Source of the DNA: Blattamonas nauphoetae
Taxonomy: Eukaryota > Preaxostyla > Oxymonadida
Direction of reading: 5' to 3'
NCBI GenBank assembly: GCA_033064195.1
Contig: JARBJD010000009.1
Coordinates: 310,001 to 374,000 of the forward strand
DNA: 64,000 nt
Shown: in pieces, positions 22,966 through 33,225 of the stretch
How positions within the stretch are numbered: position 1 is the first letter of the stretch
Layout: each line of letters starts with the position of its first letter
Translations under genes and position numbers: made by a program
The notes under the pieces: generated by a model
What the model was told of the DNA's origin: nothing
What the model saw: only the letters and a program-made list of their open reading frames with translations
The model's database searches: none

Positions 22966-23783
22966 GTTATTTTTATCCTTTAGGTTCTTCACCGGACCGA
23001 ACCCATTATGGCCTTATCTCACTGGAGGAACTTAAGTTTGTTGAAAAGTCTGTGATGACATGAAAATCAATTTCAGGCGATTCGATCGCAAATGTGGGCG
23101 AAAACGTGGATAAACTGTGATTGAGGGCTGTTAAGTCGAGACACGCCATTAAGGGTCCACCTCTTCGGGCAAACTTCAGTCTCCCGGCGACCATCGGAGA
23201 AACATACTTATCCCTGAGAGGTCCGTCAAACATGAGTCAAGCCGAACTCCCTGAAATCGAAAAAATTCCGAAAGACAAGCTCTCTCCATTTACCAAAGAC
23301 TTTCATATTTTGTTCACGAATTGTATGAAGTCCTCCGAACTTGAATCGTCGCAACTTCAAAACAAATACAACCTTCGTATCCCGCATCAACGGACTGCAG
23401 CGAATCTATACTCAAGTCACCCACCCAACCATCCACTCCTGGTCGACAACATTTCAAAATCAAGTGCAACTGAAAATGGACGGGACCGAATCGATACCCC
23501 AAATCAACAATCTCTCTGTGATATTCAAACAATCAACATTGGCTTCAGGTCATTCACTCACAGAAGCTGGATCCAATCTGATGTATCTTTGGCTCAACCT
23601 CCTAAAGAAAGTCTACAATCTCAACTACTACCAAATCGATCCGTATCTTATCTATGTCGTCCATCCAAGAAATATTGACGTTTTCATGTCATCACAGACT
23701 TTTCAACAAACTACAGTTCCTCCAGTGAGATAAGGCCAGAATGGGTTCGGTCCGGTGAAGAACGGAAAAATAAAAATAACACC
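22966..23783. repeat. Foldback element with about 100-bp arms, inserted in repeat B
   Basis: The left arm (22,966-23,066) and right arm (23,681-23,783) are near-perfect inverted copies, from gtgttatttttatcc at the outer tips through ggttcttcaccggaccgaac to gtctgtgatgacatgaaaa inside. The outer sequences on both sides join up to the uninterrupted repeat B copy near 21,268, which gives the empty site. The inside encodes nothing I recognise; open frames at 23,121-23,733 lack motifs. This is a clean, fairly young insertion. Confidence 0.75.
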
Positions 23784-23802
23784 TGATCGATGTGTGATCA
23801 AC

Positions 23803-24363
23803 CGGGTTAGTGTCACCAACCAGGAACCTGGGGTCCAAATAAACCATATTGGTCCAACTAAGAAAATAATAAAATATGAGATTTCAATTCAGCGGGGAAT
23901 CGGAGAAAACCTCAAAATACTGAATACAGCAGGAATGCACACATTTTTCAAACTTTTTCAGCTCAAATCTCCACAACCAGATATCCGTTTACACCAAATA
24001 CAAAGCATTTTTATCGTGAATATATATCGAAAAAAGACTCAAAATAGATATTTTTTTCCTAAGAAATTTGTGGGCGAGAAAAACAGCGTTTTTTCACATC
24101 TTCCCAAATACCCACAATTTTTTGTCAATATATTAGTTTCACCAAAAAAACGTTTCTGTGAAAAATTTCATGAAAATCGGTTCACAGGTTGTTGAGATAT
24201 ACTCGTACACATTGTGAAAAGTGGCCAAAACGAGGTATTTTAAGGATTTCTCGAATTCCCCAAATAGGTATTTGCTCATATTTTCTTTTTTTCTTAGTTG
24301 GACCAATATGATTTATGTGGACCCCAGGTTCCTGGTTGGTGACACGGACCGGGGTACTGACAA
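23803..24363. repeat. Foldback MITE related to family A, with longer ends
   Basis: The arms (about 23,810-23,880 and 24,290-24,352) are inverted copies that carry gtgtcaccaaccaggaacct, then catattggtccaactaagaa. The middle shares gagaaaacctcaaaatactg and the stretch around catgaaaatcggttcacagg with family A copies at 8.1, 16.7, 28.9 and 29.4 kb. The outer half of its left arm is the same sequence as the end of repeat B. Confidence 0.65.
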
Positions 24364-24899
24364 ATCTATCAAGAATTTGCTTCCGTGTTTTTGGCGAACT
24401 AGATAGGTATCGATTTCGGCATCTATTCTACTCTAGGATTGATTCCTTGGATCCAATTCTGATTGTGTTCTCATCGTTTTGAATGAATTTGAAGACACTT
24501 TGAAAGTCCGATGAATAGGAAGCACTGAAAAACATAAAAGGCGAAAAAGGAACCCAAAACTATCTCGAGAGGCGGAGAGATTTTTGGTAAAATTGTCAGA
24601 AAAAGTTAGTATCCAACAAATATTCCATATTGGTGAAAACTTCATGTCGGAATTATGTCTGGTTGTGGAGATATGATCGAAACAAGTTTTCCGATCCCTA
24701 AGCTTATCATACAGGCAAATAGGTATTTAACCATGAATTATCAACTAGGTCCCCCAGGACTTCATTTTTCAAAAAATTGTGATTTCGAGAGAAAATCATC
24801 CCAAATCACCCCTAAATCCACACCTCGCCACATCGACTCAGTGGATACTCACGACACCCATAATACTCTCACTTCACTTTTCTTTTCTCTTCTGTTTAG

Positions 24900-25300
24900 G
24901 ACCAGCTGATGATTGTGTCAGCCATCCAGTAGGCTGGCACTTGAGGCTGAAGACACCGAGCACCAACATTGTTGGGGAGCTCTACCATTCACTGAGGTGA
25001 GTTGTTGTAGTAACCTACAGCAGATGGAGCGTTGATCGTCATGGTTCCCTGTTTCTCGCCTGGCTTCGGTCAGGTTAGAGGCGGGCGCAGGTGATGACCC
25101 CCCTCTCAGTGGCTCGGTGGACAGAGAGAAGGAGGCCAACTACTTCACTCGCCAACCAACCTGCAACCCCAGCTGGAGGGGTGCGGTCCCCTTCCGGCAA
25201 AGGGCTGCCGACAAGAACAAGGAGCTCAAGAAAGCCTGACAAGTGGCTCAAGATAGCCCGAGAAATAGCTCGAACCAGTCACTTCACCAAACAAATGCAC
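24900..25300. other. GC-rich block of unknown nature
   Basis: This block is visibly richer in G and C than its flanks (for example gaggcgggcgcaggtgatga near 25,078). Open frames exist on both strands but none has a known motif; the plus frame at 25,091-25,303 is basic and Pro/Arg-rich. It could be the end of an unrecognised retroelement or a transferred fragment. I make no family call. Confidence 0.35.
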
Positions 25301-25304
25301 TGAA

Positions 25305-25550
25305 ATTGGATTGGATGTGATGGAAAGGAGTGGATGAAGATATCCGGGAATAGAAACTTATTGGAATGAAAGAAGAATGGTTAGGAATGATGACAAAATA
25401 TGAAAGTTGAATGGAAAAGTAGGAAGAAGATGGAAAGAGTTGAAAGATGATAGAAAAAGTTTTAAAAGGGCTGGAACAGATGAAAGATAGATGGAAAAGC
25501 AGAAAGATGATTGAAAAAGTTGGAAGAATATAGGAAATAACAACAACATT
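25305..25550. repeat. Degenerate purine-rich minisatellite
   Basis: On the plus strand the sequence is made of imperfect units of roughly 20-28 bases built on gatggaaaagt and gaagatgattgaaaaagttg. At least eight units can be traced. It starts directly after the GC-rich block. Confidence 0.55.
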
Positions 25551-25739
25551 CAAAACGAGGAATCAAACAAACAAAAAAGCAAAAGACATTGAAATTTAGC
25601 TTCCGAAGAATCATCCTCTCGGAATATCAGACAACTGCGTATATTCTATCAAAATCAAAAACCTACACTCCAAAGTCTTGTCAAACGAAGTATACCAGAA
25701 TGTATTCATGAACTGAACAACGAAAATGTGATGTGATAC

Positions 25740-26660
25740 TATTCAAGATCTTGCTCCGAGTCCTCCATTCTCGCACGTTTTCTTGCCTCTTCAAAAACTC
25801 TCGAGAGTTTCGTCGGCTTTGCTCTCTTTTGTTTCGTGATCGCTCCTGCAGAGGACAGATGTCCTCTCATCTCATCGCCAGCCTCTCCTTCATATTCTTC
25901 ACTCAGCTTCTTTCGCTTTCTCATCTCATTCCTCCACAAGTCCTTCACGTCCACGTTCGACCTATCAAATCCAATGTCATGGAGTTCAATGGAGATTTGT
26001 TTTAGGGCATCAACAGTTTTTGGAAGTCGAGATGTCTTATGAGAAATGCGATAGTATCTTTAGCCGAGTGTATTGACACGCTATCCTGCTGGAGCCACAT
26101 CCGGTTTCGAGCGGGATGACCCTGGATGTCAGGAAGGTAGTTCAGTCGTGCAATGTTGCGAAATCTGGATCCAATAGTTGAAATAGCTACCCAGACGTTA
26201 ACACCAGTCTTTTGGTGGGGCACTGCCACATGATAATGCGGATTGGCCCGTGACTAAAAGGATGACTTTTGTCTGTTGATGGTTCGGTCCAGTGTAAACG
26301 TCGATTCATCGGAAAACCACATAAAATCGAGGAAATCGTGAACTGCTTGTTCATTTCGAAGAAGCCAAATCCAAAAGTGGAGTCGATGACTAGAGTCGTC
26401 ATCAAACACGAGAACGCATCTTCGAAGCATTGATGGTTTGAATTCGAGTTTGTGAACAATTCTACCGACAGTTGCCAACCGCACCCCAACTGGGACAAGT
26501 GCCTTCTCTCCAATGCCATCGAACGCCCTGAACAGTCGGTGGCATATCACGAGAACCGAAGGATTCGTCGATTTGTCGCCTTCTACGATACGTGTCGCAT
26601 TGATAGTGAAACAACCACAAATTAAGTAAGAGAAAAAGACTTTGAAGATGAACGAAGAAA
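25740..26660 (-). mobile_element. mariner/IS630-type transposase relic
   Basis: On the minus strand the blocks are in order: RRRQIDESFGSRDM, then WLLRNEQAVHDFLDFMWFSDESTF with the first catalytic Asp, then VNVWVAISTIGSRFRNIARL, then MWLQQDSVSIHSAKDTI with the second Asp. The block downstream (26,000-25,740) is a highly basic Lys/Arg/Glu-rich tail not usual in the family, possibly a fused neighbour. The frame shifts several times, so this is a dead copy. Confidence 0.55.
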
Positions 26661-26779
26661 TGACACCTCACTTTCACTCCCTTCACCGTCATCGAACTCA
26701 TGATGAAGAAGATCTGATCATTGTCGATCTTGTACATGATTTCAGCGTCGGCAAAGCTTGGACAATCCACGATTTTCTG

Positions 26780-27390
26780 GCCAGAGCAGACAATGACTGC
26801 GGCGAGAAAGTTAGCAAATCATGATCAGATCAGGCGATACAAGACAAAGTTGGCTTCAATCCTTCAAACAACACCATGTTCGATGTTGTATCAAGCTGAT
26901 GAGTCTCTATACAATGTGTTGTCCAATTGTATTCATCATGTTTACATTTTTCCATCTTGTCAAACTGAACAACAAAGGCTCACAATCAAGAGAAACGAAA
27001 ATGCCCTCACACTTCTCTCTTCAATCTGATTGGATGGTTCATCCCTCCCTCTGCTTGTTGTAACTGTGGGATAAATCGATCATGACATTCTGAAGATGTC
27101 AGTGGATTGTTGAGGATATCTTTAGCCATTTGTTTGGGACTATTCCTATTTCAGGAATCAATGTGAAACTTCCAGCACAAATCCGAAGCACAATGTCTAC
27201 TGTATGTGCATTTTGCCCGGCGTCGACACCAAATCAAATCGTCAATGTATACTTGTCAGCGGGTATCGACATGTTCAAAATTGGAGTTCTCCTACTCCCA
27301 ATCAGTAGTGGAAGTGCCGACAGAGGATCACAATGCTCCCCTCCAAGGTTCACTACACACATATTCACTTGATTTTGTGGTGAGATTTGG
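26780..27390 (+). mobile_element. Transposase remnant related to the one at 30.7 kb
   Basis: The frame at 26,810-27,029 reads RRYKTKLASILQ, then MLYQADESLYNVL and HHVYIFPS. This parallels the minus-strand remnant at 30.6-31.2 kb (WKYKQDLGSLLN, MIFQADESQYHAYG, VFVVP). The ADES block fits a first catalytic Asp of a pogo-like DDE transposase. The sequence continues weakly to about 27,390. Stops break it. Confidence 0.4.
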
Positions 27391-27422
27391 ACAATCTGAA
27401 TAATCTGGAAAGATACAGTCTG

Positions 27423-28163
27423 AATAGTTCAAAGTCGAAAGAAAGAATTCAAAGTCGAATTAAATAATTTAAAGTCGAATTAAATAATTCAAAGTCGAAA
27501 TAAATAATTCAAAGTTGAAATGAAATAATTCAAAGTCGAAGTGAAATAATTCAAAGTCGAAGGACCAAATTTTTGGACCAACTTGTTCTCGTGAACCTCA
27601 CACCCCACTCTATCATGCTCACCAAAACAGAATCAATGATCATGATGCTGACTTGTCACGTATTATCCGACACCATTCAACACTTTCTCGGCTATAGTTC
27701 ACATTTTTTAGCTCATTTCACAGTAATTCTTCGTCTAAGCCCAGAAAAACCAACAAATCAGATCCAGCACAAGTTGATCAAGGCCAAAAGTTTCCACAAC
27801 TAGTCACACCGATGACTCCTTCCCGCCTCTCAAACATCAGTTCAATTATACTGACTTTTGTGTGTCACAGGCTGTTTTTTCTCTGACCAATGAAAAGTTT
27901 GTTTTCATCGAAAAAGCTCAAAATCACTTCAGATAGCCCGAATGCATATGTTTCAATCCTGAAAAACGTGTTCACCCTATAAAGCACATTGGTACAAAAA
28001 GGTCACAGGAGAAATAGAGTGAATTGTGTGGTGATTTCGGAAGCTAAAGGAAAAAAATCTGTTTTTCGACTTTGAATTATTTCATTTCGACTTTGAATTA
28101 TTTATTTTGACTTTGAATTATTTCATTCGACTTTGAATTATTTATGTTCGACTTTGAACTATT
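27423..28163. repeat. Foldback element with array-bearing arms, type 2
   Basis: The left arm (27,423-27,567) is an array of seven 20-21-base units built on aattcaaagtcgaaataaat. The right arm (about 28,065-28,163) has five units of the same sequence in inverted orientation. Both outer tips read aatagttcaaagtcga, which marks the element ends. The middle (27,568-28,064) shows no gene. It sits between two transposase remnants. The design is the same as at 13.9-15.1 kb but the sequence is unrelated. Confidence 0.75.
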
Positions 28164-28164
28164 G

Positions 28165-28505
28165 GTTATCACTCTCGATCTGTTCGATGATATTAGCAAA
28201 CCTTTGGTCGTTCAATCTGTGTTTGAACAATGGTCCAACAGTGTACACTTCGATACCACAATCCTTAAAAGCACTCCTGATTTGGATGGGAGTCGCCGCT
28301 TGTTGGAAAGCGCAGACCGCTTTCGCCACAATGCCTGATGAAGTTTCGTCAGAACGAATCGACCGTAATTCGTTCAATCGCCTCTTCCATACACCGAAGA
28401 TACCAACATCAAGTGATTGGAGAACAATGTTGTTCGTTCTCATTATTTCTACAACTTTCCCAGTCATATGAATCGAACAGCCGTCAACCCAATAATAGTG
28501 CTGTC
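28165..28505 (-). mobile_element. pogo-type (DDE_1) transposase C-terminal remnant
   Basis: The minus-strand frame reads YYWVDGCSIHMTGKVVEIM (second catalytic Asp region), then IVLQSLDVGIFGVWKRRLNEL, the QPLDVxxF-type block of DDE_1 transposases, and helical C-terminal sequence up to a stop near 28,160. Upstream parts are missing or not recognisable. The foldback element at 27.4-28.2 kb abuts its 3' end. Confidence 0.55.
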
Positions 28506-28890
28506 AGAAAGGTTCCCAAATTCATTTACACGCCATTAATCGAGATTTTTTCTAGGAAATGTTGTTTTGGTGAGAAAAGAATCCTGACACAAATTTGGAG
28601 CAAAAGACCCATAATTGGGCTCTGTGGCTTCATACAGCAAAATGCATACGTTTTAGTCAACTTTTCGACGTTATAACTCCACAACCAGCCATCCATTTTG
28701 AACTAAGAAAGTGCATTATATTTGTAAAGATCTCGAGATAACAAGCTCATAAAAGAAAAACACTTTTTTTCGTCAATAGATCGACGAAAGACACTCTAAA
28801 AGACTTTGGTTTCCTTTGAAATGTGTCGTCGAGAAACAAAGTTTGTTTTAAGTTTGTGTTTTTAATCCATACATTTTCAAAAATCCGTAA

Positions 28891-29397
28891 CATGGGGCTT
28901 GAAAAATATAAATGGGTCAAACAAACCAAAAATTGGTTCCGCGCCGAAACACCTGTGTCGGGAGAAAACCTCAAAATACTCTGAAAGCCAGAAAGGCACT
29001 GATTTTTCTCAACTTTTTACACTTTTTTCTCCACAACCAGCCTTCCGTTTTGAATCAAATAAAATGCATTGTGATAGTAAACATCTCGACAAAAGCTGCT
29101 CAAAAAACAAACTGTTTTTTCTAAGAATTTGTTGTCGAGAAAAAAATGGGGTTTTTTCCATTTTCCCAAATATCCAGAATTTTTTCTCCCAATTTTTTTC
29201 AAAATGTTCGTTTCATCAAAAACAAATTTCAATGCAAAATATTCATCGAAATCGATTCACTGGTTGTTGAGATATTGCCGAAACGTTTTTTTATCGGGCA
29301 AAAGGGGGTAATTTGAGGTTTTCTCCCGACACAGGTGTTTCGGCGCGGAACCAATTTTTGGTTAGTTTGACCAATATATATTTGTCAAGCCCCATGT
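28891..29397. repeat. Foldback MITE family A, best-preserved copy
   Basis: The arms at 28,891-28,975 and 29,312-29,397 are inverted copies over about 85 bases with few mismatches, from catggggcttgaaaaatata through ggttccgcgccgaaacacct to gagaaaacctcaaa. The inside is AT-rich and non-coding. A second copy follows after 40 bases. Confidence 0.8.
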
Positions 29398-29436
29398 TCC
29401 TGATTAATGAAAAGTGCGGTTTAATGAAAGGACAAT

Positions 29437-29745
29437 AACTTGGGGGTTGAAAAATGAAGATTGGTCAAACAATGTAAAATCAAACTTTGGTTCCGCTCCA
29501 AAACACCTGGGGAAGGAGAAAACCTCAAAATACTGTAAAAGCCTGAAATGCACACTTTTTCTCAACCTTCTCCGCTCGTTTCTCCACAACCAACTATCCG
29601 TTTTGAATCCAATAAAATGAATAGTTTTAGGAAAGATCTCGACAAAAGCTACTCAAAAAACTGATTTTTTTTCGAAGAATAATTTGTCGAGAAATATAGG
29701 AGATTTTTCCATTTTCCTAAATACCCAACAATTTTTACCCACAGC
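29437..29745. repeat. Foldback MITE family A, left-end fragment
   Basis: This begins tgggggttgaaaaatgaaga and then follows the family A left half (ggttccgctccaaaacacct, gagaaaacctcaaaatactg, ctcgacaaaagctactcaaa) to about 29,745, where the similarity stops without a right arm. Confidence 0.6.
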
Positions 29746-30600
29746 TGAGGATCGTACAATGTAACAGAGACCGTGTGTTGTTCTCACTGAATCTGATTGG
29801 GAAGCAATCGAAGTAAAACGGGGGAAGAGTTGTCTCAGCACGTGCAAGCCCCGTCAATTCGTCGGAATGTGAAGACAGCCGAACACAGAACATACTTCAT
29901 TTCAAAAATGAACTCAAATTCATCTCGATTTGTAGAAAAAAACAGGACAGACGTGAGAATGAGATACGGAGAAGAAATTGAAAGAGTATAAAGGTTAAGT
30001 TGAGTCATCATCCGGAATGACAAAGAGTTTCATCTTTGGTTTCCAGCTCTTTTTGGCTTGCTTTTTCTCGTCGCCGTTTTGTTGGCGGCGAAGTTTCTGG
30101 GCTTGAGCGTACTTGGAGCTCGGGTTCCACCGGCAGGTTTTCTCGTGTCGGTTGACTCTGTAGAATCTGCTGAAAGTCTTGTGGCAGAAGCTACAGCGCA
30201 ACAGAAGATGATTGATGAGCAACAGGAGATGTTTGTAGAGCAACAGAAGATGTTTATAGAGCGACAGGAGATGATTAATGATCGTCTTGAGAGGCCTCCT
30301 TGTCTTCCGGACTACTATCTTGCCTGGTCAGCTCTGGTGGCGCCTGTGCTGCTGGAATGAGAAGTGAGAAGAAGGATCCTTCTTCAGGAGAATTGGTTAA
30401 GAATTGCGTTGTTCGAGTTCGGGTTGAAAAATTGATATTGGTCAATCTTGGAAAAACACACGTGAAAAAACCCGGTTAAAACGAGGTATTTTGAGGTTTT
30501 CTTTCATTCTCAATGATTCGCTTGAGACATCATTCATCGTCTTTCTCGTGGAATAAGACAAACCACTGACAAGAGGGATTTGTCCTGTTTTCTATTTCGG
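29746..30600. other. Mixed sequence with a zinc-finger-like fragment and a MITE tip
   Basis: On the minus strand at 30,243-29,998 an open frame ends in CSFCHKTFSRFYRVNRHEKTC, a C-x2-C-x12-H-x4-C zinc-finger-like motif, then a basic stretch and a stop. The opposite strand overlaps it with a glutamine-rich frame (30,058-30,360). Either could be a decayed gene or part of an element. At 30,428-30,510 a short stretch (gttgaaaaattgatattggt, then cgaggtattttgaggttttc) looks like the two tips of a family A MITE with the middle deleted. Confidence 0.35.
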
Positions 30601-30639
30601 ATCCTCGAACTTTTCTTTGATCTCCACAATTTTCATCCA

Positions 30640-31210
30640 AATCTTGATTCGAGTCCTCGACCTTTGTAATGATGTCAACAATTCTGACACATTTTGGTTG
30701 GCACTACAAATACACGATCAGGTACGTCCCCATAAGCATGATATTGGGACTCATCAGCCTGGAAGATCATGAAATATGGAATTCTATTCAGCAATGATCC
30801 AAGATCCTGCTTGTATTTCCAGATCTGGTTTCCATTTGCCATCATTCTTGTTTTTTCTCTGGCTTTATCCTAGTATGTGCAAAAATTGTGCTTTGTGTCT
30901 GTCAAGAAAATCCCGAAGAATATCACTCACGATCACGCCTTCCTGTTCGTGAGTGAGAAGACGCTTGAGAGAGGAGACACTAGATCCTGACCCATAACTT
31001 GCTTCAAATCCCGTTTCCAGTGGCCACACCTTTTTGGCTGGTCACACAGGTATAGCTTAACAGGCCAAATCTACATCTCATTGACATCCATTTTGAAACG
31101 ATTAGTTCAATGTTTGAAGGTGGTTTGGACTCAAAAGAAGACTTATGGGTCGATCTATGTTCTGGCCCGTTGAGTGCAGGAATACCAAGATAAGTCTGTA
31201 AACTCACTTT
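30640..31210 (-). mobile_element. pogo-like transposase remnant
   Basis: The minus-strand frame reads IWKYKQDLGSLLN, then MIFQADESQYHAYGDVPDR and VFVVP, which fits the first catalytic block of a DDE transposase and matches the remnant at 26.8 kb. Flanking frames to 31,207 are broken. This is the last mobile-element trace before the gene-dense half. Confidence 0.4.
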
Positions 31211-31329
31211 TTATCACCGAATTGGCTCCCATTTTTCAGTGGATCAAAATCAAGAGAAAATTGTCTCTTCAATATCCTACTCATCCGAAATCCTGAACAA
31301 AAAGGAATAAACTACAAAACACGGACAAA

Positions 31330-33054
31330 TCACAAATATTCTTCGTCTAAATTCAGCTCCATCTCATCATCCAGGCCCAACTCCTCATCGTTATCTTCCT
31401 CTGCAGCCTGGGGTGGTGTCTCCTCCTGTTTAACCTCATCAAGAACAATACCTCCCTCCATCCCTCCATCTGCGTCGAGGTCAACATCCTCAAACTGGGC
31501 AAGGTCATCGTCCAGCTCCATGTCATCGTCGTTCTGCACCTCATCACTTTCAGTAGTCTCCGGAGCTGGTTCTTCCGGTGGAGCGTGTTCTTGCTCACCA
31601 TCACCCATTTCTTGTTCTGGCTCCATCTCGTCGAGCTGATTGGGTTCTTCCTGAGCTGCGTCGGTTAATGTCTCTTCTGGTTCGGCCGATGCTTCTTCAG
31701 TTTCGTCCAGTGGAAGGTCGCTAGTGATGTCTTCGACGGTACCGTCCTTTTCTTCGGGCTGGTCAAGAGTTGGGTCTTCTTCCGGACTGTCATCATTCTC
31801 GTTGTCTTCATGATGATGCTCTTCAGCGATTGTCTCGGAAGGGGCATGCTCGTCTGGAGATTGTTCGGTTTCGACCGTTTGGTCTTCATTTGGTTCTTCT
31901 GTTTGCTCAATCTGGGACTGAACGGGGGTTGATTGGGTTTCATCGTTGACATTGGATGTTTCTGGCTGATCGTTCGCATCTGCCGAAGCATCAGGAGGAA
32001 TATGTTGACTAGATTCTGGTTCTACCTCCAAAACTACTTTATCTTGTTTGTCCTCGTTTTGCTGACTGTCCGTTGCATTCAGTGTTTGTTCATCTGTATG
32101 GTCCTCGTGAAGCTGTTGACCTTCGGTTTCAGTGGTTGTATCTGGAAGAGTTTCACTTGCAGGGACGTTTTCTTGAGACTCATCATCGTTTCGACTCTTC
32201 ACATCAACTTCATGTTGAGATGGCTCGTCCTTCTCAATTTCACTTTCATCTGGATGTGAAATTGCTGTTTCTTGTTCAACAATTGACTTGCCTCCATTTT
32301 TCCGAAGAATATATGCATAAAATTCGGTTTCAAACTCGGTACCAGGCATATCGAGGATTGTCTGCGTCGTCAAGGTCCAGTCAAACCGTCCATCAGCCAT
32401 CAATCGAGGACACTGCTGAGATGGTTTCTGTTGCGAAATACTGATAAATGTCCCGCCCGGTTGTAGACGAGCAGAAATATGAGTGAAGAAAGAATTGAGT
32501 TGTTCGAAACAGTGTTCTCCAGTTAGAATGACATCAACAAGAGCTATTTGGGAACAAATTATGAAATATTCGTGAAGAAAAAACCCTTTTCAAAGATAAA
32601 ATCGAATTGTGGAAGCTCTCTGAATTGCTTGGAGAAAACATCACAGGCGATGTCTGTTCGTAGTGAAAAAGAAATGATGGCGGACATTCAATTGAAAGCT
32701 GTTTCTCTTGTTTGCGTTCATTCAAGTGGCGGATTAGTTCCCCCGAACGATCAACACATGTCACATCAGAGACACCTTTTTGATTGAACATCTCAGGGAT
32801 TGCTGAGATACGAAGAATGAAGATGAAGATTATATTAAATGGAAATGATCGTACTTGACATTCCGCAACCAACGAAGAGAGATTTATCATTTTGCTTGAT
32901 GAAAGGCGAGATAAATGGTTCAAGTCCATCAAATCCGACGTACCAGTCAAAATCATCTTTGTTAATTCGGTAATGGCGATGCCAATACACTGAAAATGCG
33001 ATAAGGAACAACAGTGTGCATACTCGATTCAGTAAAGTCTGTACTGAACTCCAT
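31330..33054 (-). CDS. METTL13/EEF1AKMT4-like methyltransferase with long acidic tail
   Basis: This is a class I S-adenosylmethionine-dependent methyltransferase of the group that includes EEF1AKMT4 and METTL13, known to methylate elongation factor 1A. The N-terminal signature ESMYWHRHYRINKDDFDWYVG sets the family in two overlapping parts (YWHRHY, DFDWYVG), the cofactor loop is LFVGCGMST near residues 43-52, and VDRSGELI and FDFIFEKALVDVIL are the next blocks. Residues 205-521 are a low-complexity Asp/Glu/Gln/Thr-rich tail absent from the usual family members. Five exons: 33,054-33,024, 32,989-32,855, 32,802-32,686, 32,653-32,585 and 32,543-31,330; introns are 34, 52, 32 and 41 nt, all GT-AG, giving 521 residues in frame. 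The start is the only ATG that splices into the YWHRHY block. The acidic tail could be a binding region or solubility tail; its role is unknown. Confidence 0.85.
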
Positions 33055-33225
33055 CAATTTTGTTGTGGTTAATTATGGCAACCTGCTTACAGATTGATGA
33101 TAGCAGGTGAACAATGATCTATTCTCTCTGAGAGATGAAATAGAAAGGAGCTATAACAAATTCTTGTCTGGGGGGAGGGAGGATGGTGATGTGTGAACAA
33201 CAATCGACGAAAGTGTCGTTCTGAG

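Noticed and set aside
27423-27567. CRISPR-like array of short direct repeats
   Set aside because: Units of 20-21 bases are directly adjacent without unique spacers, and an inverted set lies at 28.06-28.16 kb; this is a foldback element arm in a eukaryotic genome.
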